NCBI RefSeq assembly: GCF_901000735.1 | Contig: NC_081549.1 | Coordinates: 3,482,942-3,546,941, forward strand | Length of the DNA: 64,000 nucleotides | Reading direction: 5' to 3' | From: Corylus avellana | Taxonomy: Eukaryota > Streptophyta > Magnoliopsida > Fagales > Betulaceae | Part shown: one piece after another, positions 23,231-34,976 of the stretch | Position numbering within the stretch: position 1 is the first letter of the stretch | Layout: every line of letters begins with the position of its first letter | Translations under genes and position numbers: made by a program | Notes under the pieces: generated by a model | What the model saw: only the letters and a program-made list of their open reading frames with translations | Databases searched by the model: none | What the model was told of the DNA's origin: nothing

Positions 23231-24373
23231 GTTCTGGGCGGCCGAAGTATTTAAAAAAGAAATCTACAAATTAAAAATAAATAATTATTGGCAATTAAAT
23301 AAAAGACTGGAGGAGGGTGGGAGGGAAAATGGAAAATGGAAAATTAACTTTTTTGTTCATTATAAAATTGATAAGACCCATAATTGTTTTTTAATTCTTA
23401 ATTACCCCGTGTTTTGCTAGCTACCTTAACATATTGAAATTAATTAATTAATTAAGTTTGGAGTAAATAATTAAGGAGGGGGGGAAATAGGGTGTACTTT
23501 ATGTTGACTGCCAAGACTAGTATATATAGATATATGTGTTTTTCTTATTTATCACCATTCTCAAGGCTTCATAGTTTATATGGGAGCTTTTTGTTGGGGG
23601 AATCATGTCCTTAATAGAAACAATTTTTACCTGACTACATCTTTTAAATTTTTGTTCTTGAAGCATGCATTACTGTTTAAGGTAACAGTTCTTCTTCCAA
23701 CTAAAAACAAAATTCTGAAAAAGGAAAACGGAAAAAGAACAACTCCCTTGTCAACAAGCAACAAAAAAAAAAAAAATAAATAAAAACAAAAACATCTTGG
23801 AGTTTGAAACGTACATCAACATAAGAACATCTTCCTTGATATTTTTTTTTTTCCCGATATTGTGAGTGTTAGAACTTAGTGGAGTCATGGTGGATTTTAT
23901 AATTAAATTAAATGAAATATATGAAACAACATCTGCTTTCTCTTCGATCACTTTCGGGTGGTACCCCTATACTGTAACTTGCGTGTAATTGGACATGGAG
24001 AAGTCCCATTCAACATACGGTTTTCCTGTTCATAAAGTTATTGCAATGTCTTTAAATAATTCTTTTGCATTAATTCCTTCTCTAATATATATATATATAT
24101 ATATATATAAATGTTTATATTACAAATGTGAAAAGACATAATTCTTTATGTCCAGATCAACATAAAGTTAATTTTTTTCTTTCTCTCTTTTAGTTATCTC
24201 CCGTGAGAAAAGATTCTTTGCAGCTAGCTAGCTTTCAGGGTATAACTGGCTGGGCTTGACTTCCCCCACACAAATTTACCTTTACCGATATCATGTTGGA
24301 GGTTTTCAATACTTTTGGTCCTTGTTAACCTTAATTAATATATCAATTAATTGTAACCAACTATTTCGTACGT

Positions 24374-24412
<39 letters not shown>

Positions 24413-27400
24413 TATTTAATTAGAGCAATATTTATTTTCCCATCCTATTCATTTTCTGGATATTCGTAAGAGAGAATCAAATTTAGGGACCAACCTAAAC
24501 CTATATGTTTAATTTAATTTTTTTTTTTTTTTAATTAAGTTGGCGACATTCTCAACCTTCTGCATTCATGACAAAATTAGAAACAGAAAATGTGAAATAA
24601 AAATAATAAAATAATAAAAATGGGGGAAGACAAAAGGGAAGGCATTCCAGTACCACCTGGAAGTTCGTTAGTGGTCGAGGAATTAAATAGAACCATTACT
24701 ATCGATTTTGGACGAGATTAATATTAATTAACACCAATTTCAATAAGAAATAGATGAATTTGATACAAGAATAATACTTTTACACATATGAACACACACA
24801 TACTGGGGTCTCAAACATAAATATATTTTATATTTGTCATCTGTGTTTTATAATAACATTTAATTTATTGCATGCATATCTTAAATTATTACGAAGTTTC
24901 TCCAATATATGTAAAACCAGATCGAGTGAGATTAATCTCTTTCCCTTTTGGCCATAATATCATATTTTTCTACCCCCCACTTAATTTATTAAATCAAATT
25001 TTTTTCTCAAACAAAAAAGGGGATTAAAAGAAATAGAGAACTACCATATTGTACGTGTAATTCAATCATTGAAGAAAAGAAAAGATTTTCATGTCAACTT
25101 AGCAGTAGGATAAGGACAACAATTAGTAAAAGGTTAAGTATATTTCCTCAAACTCTTGGATCACGAAATCACAAGCACATGGGAGATCTAAACTAGAAGA
25201 AAACAAATCAGTAAAAGGTTGATAAATTCTTTGGCTTATTGTGATCATGATACGTTAAAAGGATGGTAAAAGACTTTGAAGACAAATATGATAAGAAATA
25301 CTAAACTTAATTATTTAATTCTTATTTTTGAAATAAGAATTAAAAATTACAAAAAATTGATTTGAACTCAGAGTTTCAAAAGATTATATATTTTAATAGA
25401 GACTAAAACAAAAAAATTTAAAAAAAAAATCACAAATTAAAGATTGAAGAGGAATGAATGAGGGTAAAATAATGAACAGAAAACGGTAGAAAGAGGAAGA
25501 GTGGAGCTGAGGAGCATCGGGAAGCGTGTCGGCCGGGTCTCGGGGGTTCAAGATTCATATTATTGGGACTGGAGCCAAAACGAACGTGATAGGAGTTAAA
25601 CTAATTAGTGTGTATTTTCAATTTTTTTTTTTTTTTTTTTGTTAATCTTGTTGGGGGAGAAGGGGGTGGGACCCGTGATATGCACGTGAGACGAGAGTTC
25701 ACACGTGTAAAAAGATGTACACAGTTGAGTTTCAACTGTATGTTAATTTGGTGGTCAGTAGGACAAAGAAAGAAAGAAGCTGCTGTTGTTTTCCCCTCAC
25801 AAAAAAAAATTGCAAGAAAAGGGAGAAAAAGAAAATCCCGTTGATTGACAGCACATCCTGACTGTCTTATGATTTCAAAGACCCCCGATTTGACGTTTGA
25901 CTTGTCTTTTCACTCTCTCTTACTCCTTCCACTCAACCCCATCTCTCCCTCTCTCTCTCTCTCTGTCTCTGTCCCTCTGCAGTACGATGCATATTATACG
26001 TACAATTTGACATCTCATCACTCACCCGTTTTAGCCACTTGTATATATATACTTTGTTAATTAAATAAACAAAATAATGATTTCACAAACCTTTACGTGT
26101 ACCAATCTTAAGGTATTCATAAACTCTCTTGCACCCACGTTCTTCATCATTTCTTCCATATAACACGATTCCCCACCAAAGATGTTAGGGTTTGTGAAAA
26201 CCTAAGATTGAATAAAAACATCTTCTAGTTTATCAAATGCTTGTCTTTTGTGTCAGGATAATCTCACTTAATTAGGTTTTTATTTTACAAGTTGTAAAAC
26301 AAATTACAACGGTCCAAATTTGATTCTTAATTTTCATGAGAAAGAGAGAGAGTGAAATTAAATATGAACGGTCGTTAACTTATTTTGTAAATTCTCAAAG
26401 GCATGCATGCCCTTTTTTTTTTATATATTATAATAACTCACTTACTCCAAAAAGAATAATACTAATTTCTAATCAAGATTGTCGGCGGCATCATATTAAG
26501 ATGTTTTTATAGAGATAGAGAGAGTAATTGTGGTTAATGTGATGGACTAATATTCTACGGTATCCTTGTTGATGCATTATTTATTATATTTATAATTTCC
26601 GTGTTTGATAAGGTGGAGAAAGTGAAATTGGAGTGCATGTAATTAATATTATCTAGTTTATTATATATGTGTATAATTGAGTTGTAGTGACCATCTTTTT
26701 CATGAGCAACCTCATGATTTAATGGCGTAGCTAGCTGCTTTGACAAAAATGTATACACAATAAGAGAGAGAGAGAGAGAGAGAATTAATGAAATTTGTAG
26801 CTTAGCACCGACGGCTTTGTGGTCAAACGAAGCAAGCATTGATAAATTTCTGCTTGGAAAATTCTCCTAATTACACCAACTGGGATGGGATCATGCACTC
26901 AGCTTTCAGTGTTTTCTTTTTTTTTTTGGGTGGGTGGGGGGGGTGTGGGGGGGTGAGAATTTGGAAAGAGGTAAACTGGTAAAGTATATTCAACTGTTGC
27001 TTGGAAAACGTAAAAACGACCAAGACAGAAAAGAGAAAAAGAAACGAGAAGAAAGCAAGAAAGGCCAGAAAAATCAATGGTGAATATATGTCTCCTAATA
27101 AACAAAGTCAAATTAATGCTTTTCTGCCTACTTGGTACTCCCACCTCAGTGTAAAATAATAGAACACTATTATTATAATTCAAAATGATACCACAACATG
27201 AAAACATTCTCTATGGCCCTATTATTTCAATCTCACCATGTTGGTACAATTTCCCTCTCAACATTATCTTCTTTTTTTTTTTTTTTTTTAATTTTTTCTC
27301 TAAGTGTTCAATATGATTTAAGTTTATGATCATTTGTAGTTTTTATTTTTGTTGGAGTTGAGGGAGGTCCTTAGTTTATTTGCTCTATGCCTACAAATAG

Positions 27401-28853
27401 GGCTGACAATTTTTTACATGACTTATAAACTTGACATAAAATGAATGGATTAGGATTAAGTGGTCATACATGTTTTATTAAATAGGTCGATCGGACTAAG
27501 TTTGACATATATATCTTATATCCATGTCTAGTCTAGATACAACTCACATTCAAGGCAAACAATTTTTAGTACGACCCTTAAACTAGACACAAAATTAGAT
27601 GAGTAGGGTTAAGAAATCTAACACGTTTCATTAAATAGATCATATTATAATTAACTATAGTCTTATTCTTATGCCTCGACACATCAACATAAATTGTCAC
27701 ACATTAAACCCGGTTACAAGATTCACAGTATGATTATGAAAAGGCCTTCTGTTATTACACCCAATCTTTTGCTTAATTATAAAAGCTCCTAAAGTAAAAT
27801 GCTTTACTTAATTATAACCAATCTTTTGCTTTCCTGAGCCATGTTTCTTGTGTTTTGAGCGTGTCTTCAAGACCGGTCTGAATATGTGTTGGAGTAGCGG
27901 CCCCCCTTACCAAAAATGGATAATCCTAGCTCTTATATACACCTTCTTTATTGCTAGGCATCTCAAGTTGCGATGAGATTAGGGTGTAAAATTACCAAAA
28001 GCAGATGTGATTTCGTCCTTTTTGTCTAATGAGGAGTCATCTCAATCCTTATTAATTATTTTCTTACTTTATGCATGTTTAACATATAGTAATCCATAAT
28101 CAATCAGCCAGATTAATTTACTTAGTTTTGTGAAAGTGCAAATCTACCATTAATTAATTAAATCTCAGCTAGCCTTGCTTTCCTTCCACTCTAACCTATA
28201 TGTACGTGCACGTTGTGCTTGATTCATATTTGTCTTGATTTTCTTACTAATATTTTAAAAAAAATAAAATAATAAGTGGCAGACTCTAATTTTTCCTCTT
28301 TTTTATTTTTTTTATTTTCTTATTTTTTTTACTTTTTATTGTAAAGATGACATGTATTTAGAAAGACACTCACGTTTTCATGGCTAGATGATCATCAAAC
28401 ATCGTAGTATAGCTTGTGTATGGGGACAAAAAGGAAAATGACACATGCTTCTCGATAAGGGTGCATACGAAGGTACGTGTACCTCTGAGAACCGAACACA
28501 TTTCATACATAAACTTGGCTGGTTGGCTAATCACAGCCATTAATCTATATATATATATATATAGCTGAAACTGTAGAATGTAGTACTGGAAAATTAACAA
28601 AGAATGCAGGTCATGATGAACTGTATTCAACTGTGAAGAACTGGCAACTTGATATAAATTTATGATTTATATATATATATATATACAGTAGCACAACAGT
28701 GATTTTGGCACAAAAGCATGTGAAACCACCTTTTTTAAGACATCTTTCTCAGGCACTGATCAGGCTCAATTATAAATGAATGATTCAACAAGTAACACAG
28801 CTTTCAGAAGGTTTCAGTTTTTGGTTTAAAAGTTAAATTTGTGTTAAAGACAT
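23231..28853. other. Gene-poor region upstream of BOP
   Basis: No gene is supported. Contents: (TA)n at 24088-24109 and 24378-24395; (AG)n near 24396-24412 and 26766-26782; a T run at 25622-25640; a G-rich patch at 26930-26957; a T run at 27270-27289; and the dispersed repeat copy at 27404-27710. Short ORFs here have low-complexity or random-looking translations. Confidence 0.4.
27404..27710. repeat. Dispersed repeat with GGTCGATCGGACTAAG, copy B
   Basis: Starts GGGCTGACAATTTTTTACAT and has two internal sub-copies (GACTTATAAACTTGACATAA... and CGACCCTTAAACTAGACACA..., each followed by ATTAAATAGGTCG- or ATTAAATAGATCA-like sequence). It is related to 13893-14070 and 55376-55812. Old and without defined ends. 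Confidence 0.5.
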
Positions 28854-29123
28854 TGTTGGGTACTGGGTATACGAAAGGCCCGCTTTGAACGAAACCCATT
28901 GCTGGGCCTGAGATGACCCGAGTCGCTGAATAAGCAACTTCGGGCGGAACAAGGGATTCACTTCATTGGCAAGTCAAATATGAATCTGACATCTATTTAC
29001 ATGAGATATTGTATCTCATGGAATCTAAGATTAATGAGAATCAATTGCGGTTGCGATTCCTAGGTTAAAGACAATAACTCCGATCAACAAGCCTAAAGAG
29101 CTATAAGGAAAGTTTCAACCAAG

Positions 29124-29155
<32 letters not shown>

Positions 29156-29333
29156 GAATTTCTTTTCTTTCACAATAATATATGCCTTGCATCTTCTCTT
29201 ATCTAAAAACGCATTACTGACTTAAGTATTAGAGTTATTCTCGTTGGCTCACATTGGCAAACTCGTTTGCTTACATCTCTGCCTTGCAAGTTATCGCATC
29301 TCAATTCTCACCAACTGAAAAATTGCTTCAGCA
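28854..29333 (+). mobile_element. Solo LTR (480 bp)
   Basis: Begins TGTTGGGTACTGGGTATACG and ends GCTTCAGCA, the TG...CA ends of plant LTRs. Flanks are GACAT (28849-28853) and GACAA (29334-29338), a 5-bp target duplication with one mismatch. The ends and the GACTTAAGTATTAGAGTTAT... block near 29219 resemble Gypsy-type LTRs. Its TATA region has expanded to a (TA)n microsatellite (29124-29151). No internal region or second LTR is present. Confidence 0.7.
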
Positions 29334-29588
29334 GACAATGTTATCAACAAATCAGGCACTAGAGGATAAAAGCTCAATAAATCTTTGAAATCACATAGCC
29401 AAGCCATCATGATAAAGATTCTAGAAGAGAAAAAAACATGGCAAACAAATCAACGAAGGATGAGAAAGAAGTTTGAATTTTTTCCAATTGTATTTGCAGA
29501 TAAACTATTTTAATCATTTGTAGTATTCTATGTATAGTTGAACCCTTGTACTTTCACAATATAAATGAACAGGTGCCCGCTAGCATTA

Positions 29589-29886
29589 AGAGGCTGTTTG
29601 TTAAACAACACCCTACCAACACCCTCATTCCCAAACACTATTTACTTCATTTCAAACACATCAACATCAAAATATTTTCACTTTTATATAACACTATTCA
29701 CTTTTTATATCACATCATTTATTTTTTAATATTATTTAAATAAAAAAAAAATCACTACAAAACAAAACTTTTTTACTTTCAATACTACTTTCTCATTTTT
29801 CTATACTAATTATTACACCTTTTTTTTTTCCTCACCAAATATGAACAGTTCCATGGAATAGCATGCTGTTTGCCAAACACACACTA
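29589..29886. mobile_element. hAT-like MITE
   Basis: Left end AGAGGCTGTTTGTTAAACAA and reverse complement of the right end TTAGTGTGTGTTTGGCAAAC share GTTTG-N2-AAACA cores and the GGCTGTTTGG-type consensus of short hAT elements. The AT-rich interior has repeated TCAC(T/A)TTTTA motifs. Target duplication is not clear. Confidence 0.5.
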
Positions 29887-32800
29887 AGTCAAGTGTGAGA
29901 GAGAACAATTCTAAAACAAATACTTGAGCTTGCTTTTGGTATGATCATAGCCCTTAAACAACCTAATATGTTAATTTTGTTTTAGCATATATAGTCTCTT
30001 CCAGTGTTTCTCCCTCCACTGTACAATTAAGCTACTTCCTATTAAGGAAAGCTTAAATTGAGCCATTTCTTAAGGGTCAACAATTATTTGGTTACTTGGA
30101 ATTGTGGATGGTACTGTAGTTTATCCTGAGTAATTCTATAAATTACTCTTGTATCACTTTAAGAATGGGGTGGTTTTTAAAATTACTATTTAATCAAAAT
30201 TCAATAATAATCAATTACAAGGTCAATGGTGATTTTAGAAGCCACATTATTCTTGGAATGATACAAGAAAAATATAAGAGCGACTTTTGGTATTACTCGT
30301 TTCTCCTACATCAATTTCAAATTTCTGCCCATCAGCGCCATGTGTTGCACATAGAAGACCAGGATTTCTAAATGGCTAAGAAATAATCTCTTATTTCTTT
30401 CACAAATATCATTGTTAATTATAAATTAAAACCAATATATTCACTTGCATAATTTTTTTTGCATGCATGTACAATGGATATTGTTATATTAAATATATAT
30501 TTAGAACTGTTAAATTTTAAGAGATAACTAAGAAAAAATAATTATTTAATAAAGGATTTTGTACAGTGCTGTCTGACCGCATATTCCCATACATAAAGGC
30601 ACTCATGCGTAAAAAACATGTATTGCTTAGTTGAAAATAAAAATATTTAGAAGTCCTCTTAACCTAAGTCTGGAAATAAATTAAATACAGAAATGCAAAT
30701 ATTATTTATATATTTTGTAGGATGACGGCATTGGCATCGATCTGATCTTGGATATATATATATTATATATATATGAGTAGAGAGAATGTTAATTATAAGC
30801 AAGGGAGAGTGGAATGAGACAATGCAAGTAATTAAGTTTCAACAACATCAAAGTACGTCAACTGAGACATAAAATTAAAATAAAAACAAACAAATAAAAC
30901 ATTGCAGGACATGTTTTATTATCAAAAAATTAGCCTTTCTACTGTAACTGAACAGCAAACGTTTTACGCTTGAAGATCGAGCAAATGGCAACCATTTCAA
31001 CTCCTTTGTATATGTTGATGTTATTCTGAATGGACACTTAATTTAGTTGGAAGAAACAGAGAAAAGCATTTGGTCATCTTATCTATTCACTCACAAGAAT
31101 CCAAACCTTTTTGATCGAGCACCCAAGACTTTTTCAGAGTACAAAATGGTAATTAAATACTGATAGATATAAGACTTGGGTTTGACTACACTCTTGTGAA
31201 CATGTCCATTTTGTTTGTACTCGCATGTGTATGATGTCCATGTTGAAAATATATATATATATATAGAAAATATGGTTGAAATTTTGTTCCATTAATACAC
31301 CCCCAACCTCAAGGTTGATGGACAGCTTGAGCAAAATTGTCATAAACATCCCCTTTAGTTCATTCTCCTTTTAGAGAGACGGGTGGTAATGGGTAAGTTG
31401 TCCAACTAAATTCTGTCTATTGAATGGTTACAATGATAGGAATTGGTTGACTTTTGACTAGGGATCACTCTCCATTCGGTGGTGCCCCATTTGGATTGAA
31501 CCTCTCTCTCTCTCTCTCTCTCTGTGGGTCGGTTAGTTGGTAATTAGATATCTTGTTATTGGGAAGTGGGTGAAAGGATGACAATATCTAGCTAGAGGGT
31601 TTTTGTGGTGGGTGTAGGGTCAAAAATACCACAATGAATTTGCCGAATGTGGTGGTGGAATATTATTCGAGTCAGCTCAACCCCTTCCCATCCATTAGCC
31701 AATCCCTCGTCTAATGCACATTCCACCAATTAAGGTTGTTAGGTTTCTATCTCTCTCTCTCTCTCTCTTTGATCTTCAACCCTTTGCGTTTTCGGGTAGA
31801 CATGTTTGTTTCCTCTTTTTCCAATGGCACAATTTTGACTTGGTGAGATGACAGACCCAAAGTTGATGATATATAAAAACCCTTGGCTTTGGGATTCTGA
31901 CAATGTTTTGTTTACCACATGTATGACATTTGATAATGCCATCTGTCCTCACGGTCTTGCCGAAAATCATTAACATTTGACGCGTATGATTAACCATCCC
32001 ATCACTATCACACCGTCTAGCTAGGAATGACACACAATTAGAATGCTGACTTTCTTGTTCAATACCAAACAAGACACCCAAATTTTAATGAAAAAGACTA
32101 CAAGTTGGATCGATCAAAGCCCTACTACATCTAGATATGGTAATTAGCATCACCTCCATCTTAATTTATCTTTATTTAATGATATTTTAAATGTAGGATT
32201 CGGTTTGGATCTAGTTTTAGTTAAAACTGAAACTATTGAGACCGAGATATGGGTATGTAGTATCTTGATACCTATGTAACAAGTGTTTTCATTCTGGAAT
32301 TCCTAAATGTATATCTCTTTTCTAAAGTGATGGTTTTTATTTATTTTTATTTCTTATAACTTTTTAGGAAGTAAATAAGATTCCCATTAACAAAATATGT
32401 AAAATATTTCATTTGCTAGATCATGTTAAAAATAAGTCGTGCATACGACGAGAATGAAGAAAAAACAGGACAAAGTTGTTCTCATCAAGAAATAGTGACA
32501 TGAACCATGGGGTGAATGGAAGGGCCACTTTTGAAATCCATGTGGAGGTATGCTCATTATATCAATAAACAAGTGATGTCCTCATCTGATCCCTAATTTG
32601 GCACATGTAAAGACGAAAATTTTGAGACTTTTTTTTTTGTCCGTTTTCAATTTCCACGGTAGATATGGAGCATTCACATTGAACTCAGTAAATTTTCTCT
32701 CAATTTTAGGTTTAAAAAATGACATATTTTACCTACCAACTACATTTTCAAAACACGTGCGTCTCAATCACTCTCTATTTTAGCTATCAACTTCCGATAC

Positions 32801-34114
32801 TATTCAATTTAAATATTATTTTTAGAGATTTATTTATTCTTTATTCCTTCTGTGTTGGAATAAAGAACTTGTTGATAATCAAATGTGGGTGATTTTCATC
32901 CAAATTTGTATCTAGACTAGCCAAAATAATGAGTGTGAAGGCTTAAGGATATCTAATAAATTAAAGGGAAGAGAGTCATAATTTGATACTATCTTTATTT
33001 ATGTGATGAGTAACAAGTACTTGCTCACAGACCTTTTAAAATGTTATTATTAATAATTAAAGAAAAAAAAAATCTAAAAAACCCTACAATTTAATTACTT
33101 AATTTTACTTTTCCTTTATATTTTTGTAATGTTTTTTAAACTAAAAGCTCTAAAAGAGTCCAAATCATGGAAAATTTTATAGGGTCATCTCTGAAAAAAA
33201 AAAAAAAAAAAACCGATCATTGCTAACATAATGATATAGTAGAACATCTTTTATGTGTGATGAATGAAGGTCCCATTTGATCGCCAAAATGGGTCAATTT
33301 GTAGGTCCTACTTCTTTGATTTTTTTTTTATAATTCAAGTCTCGACCAGCATGTCATGTATGCGTATTTGGTACCTAAATCAGATTCAAAAATCCATTCT
33401 ATATGATTGAGAGTACGTACTATAGCTATTTACAACTTTATTTCTAACTGTCCACCTTCTTTTGTCATGAATTTTGGTTTAATATTCATGAAATTTAAAG
33501 AGACCGAAATTTACGTATTCATAGAACCACCATATCATTCCTTTTACTACACTTCTACGGATAGTTTCTACTGGATTGATGAGCAGTACTAACACGTCAA
33601 CCTAGTAAAATGGAGTGTAGTATATAGCGTTGCTCTTTTTTTGTCTTTTGTATAAATATATGATAAAAAGATATTTTATTAAAGTATATATGCAATTAAG
33701 CATGTTATTTGCATTAGAAGATAAAACTTATGGTCAAAGAGTGTTCAGTAGGAGTATTGGACTTTGACAAAGAGTAATACCTTTGAGTGACCCTGCAGGC
33801 ATTTAGGAGACCACCACCACTTGCATAAAAGCATAGGAGGGATCTTAGCAAAACCCACTTTCTTACGCCCCTTTGACCTCCACTAATTGGGCAACTATAC
33901 CATCATGAGATGGGTAGAACATTCCTTTGAGTGGGAATTAGATTGTGGCTTCCCTTCTCTCTCTCTCTCTCTCTCTCTCAAACCAAAAAAAAACCACCTT
34001 GTTGGGGCCCCTTTTTCTTTTCTAGCTAGATTGATGGATTGTCTTCCTAGGCTCACCTTATTCGCCTAACAATGTGGTGGTGTTAGATAATAGATAGATA
34101 TTCAAGCTGCACTT

Positions 34115-34261
34115 AGAGGCTTGTTTGGTAGCTTACAATTCTATGGAGACCATAAACTGAGATGGTTGCATGTGGAGGGGTCCATGAAGGTCCCACAAAA
34201 CTAGGACCGGCATTGGGGTCATATTATATTCAATTTCCAGTTTTCCCAAACAGCCCTTTAA
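34115..34261. mobile_element. Short hAT-like MITE
   Basis: Left end AGAGGCTTGTTTGGTAGC and reverse complement of the right end TTAAAGGGCTGTTTGGGAAA match the GGGC(C/T)GTTTGG terminal type. It is about 147 bp long. The interior includes GGTCCCACAAAACTAGGACC, itself a near-palindrome. Confidence 0.5.
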
Positions 34262-34613
34262 AGGTTTCTCAGCCAATCCAGCTACTTTGGTCATTACTAG
34301 GGTTCTTTTCTTGGGGATAAAGTGTGTGTGAAACTGTAGACTTTATATGAGAGTTCCCCGAACATGTTATGCAAATCTTTAATATCTTGTGTGCAAAGGC
34401 TGTCTCCAACATCTAAAAGCCATGCTTTAAAACCCTTGCATGCTTTTGAGCCAATGAGTTGTGTTCTTAGAATTTTGTATGAGACATTCATTAAGAACAC
34501 ACTGACTTTCAAAGCAGAAATAAGAACAGTGACTTTAACTTCACGGTGGACATATATGCATGATGATGATGACTATAATTGAGCTTCTAAAGCTAGAGCC
34601 TTTTGATTATTAG

Positions 34614-34976
34614 TGTTAGATCGGGCCTATGACCATCTCATCTGAAAATTAATTGGTGTCTAGTGAAGGAAGTCAAATCCTTTTATGGCATTCAAAATCG
34701 CACCCAGCAAGGTATTTAAGGTCCGTCCAAGTGAGCAAAGCAGAGGCATTATTGAACCTCAACAATCCCTCCCTCAACATGACGCTCCCGCGACTCGAAC
34801 CCATGACGCTGGCTCTGATACCATTTATTAGATCGGGCCTTTGACCATCTCATCTAAAAACCAATTGGTGTCCAGTGAGGGAAGTCAAATCCTTTTATGG
34901 CATTCGAAATCGCATCCCGCAAAGCATTTAAGATCCGTCCAAGAGAGCAGAGCAACGATATTGTTGAACCTCAACA
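34614..34976 (-). mobile_element. Intact TRIM retrotransposon (363 bp) with ATTAG target duplication
   Basis: Two 151-bp LTRs (34614-34764 and 34826-34976) flank a 61-bp internal region. The outer ends are TGTTAGATCG... and ...CCTCAACA. Both flanks are ATTAG (34609-34613, 34977-34981). On minus, the internal region starts with TGGTATCAGAGCC (plus 34811-34823), the primer site complementary to initiator Met-tRNA, and ends with the polypurine tract GAGGGAGGGAT next to the other LTR. There is no coding capacity, so it depends on enzymes supplied in trans. By eye the LTRs differ at about 15-20 positions, suggesting moderate age. Confidence 0.9.

Larger units (their letters stand above)
29334..34613. 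other. Gene-poor region with MITEs and microsatellites
   Basis: No gene is supported. Contents: MITEs at 29589-29886 and 34115-34261 (separate entries); (TA)n at 30753-30773 and 31247-31263; (CT)n at 31502-31522, 31750-31768 and 33956-33979; an A run at 33196-33211. ORFs on minus near 31.1-32.1 kb show no recognised motif. Confidence 0.4.

Noticed and set aside
22930..23274. ORF upstream of BOP with RERERERE and RRRRRR runs
   Set aside because: It is a translation of GA and GAA microsatellites in the BOP promoter/5' UTR.
34790..34823. tRNA gene (GGGTTCGAGTC and TGGTATCAGAGCC on minus)
   Set aside because: No cloverleaf or box A; the sequence is the primer-binding region of the TRIM element.
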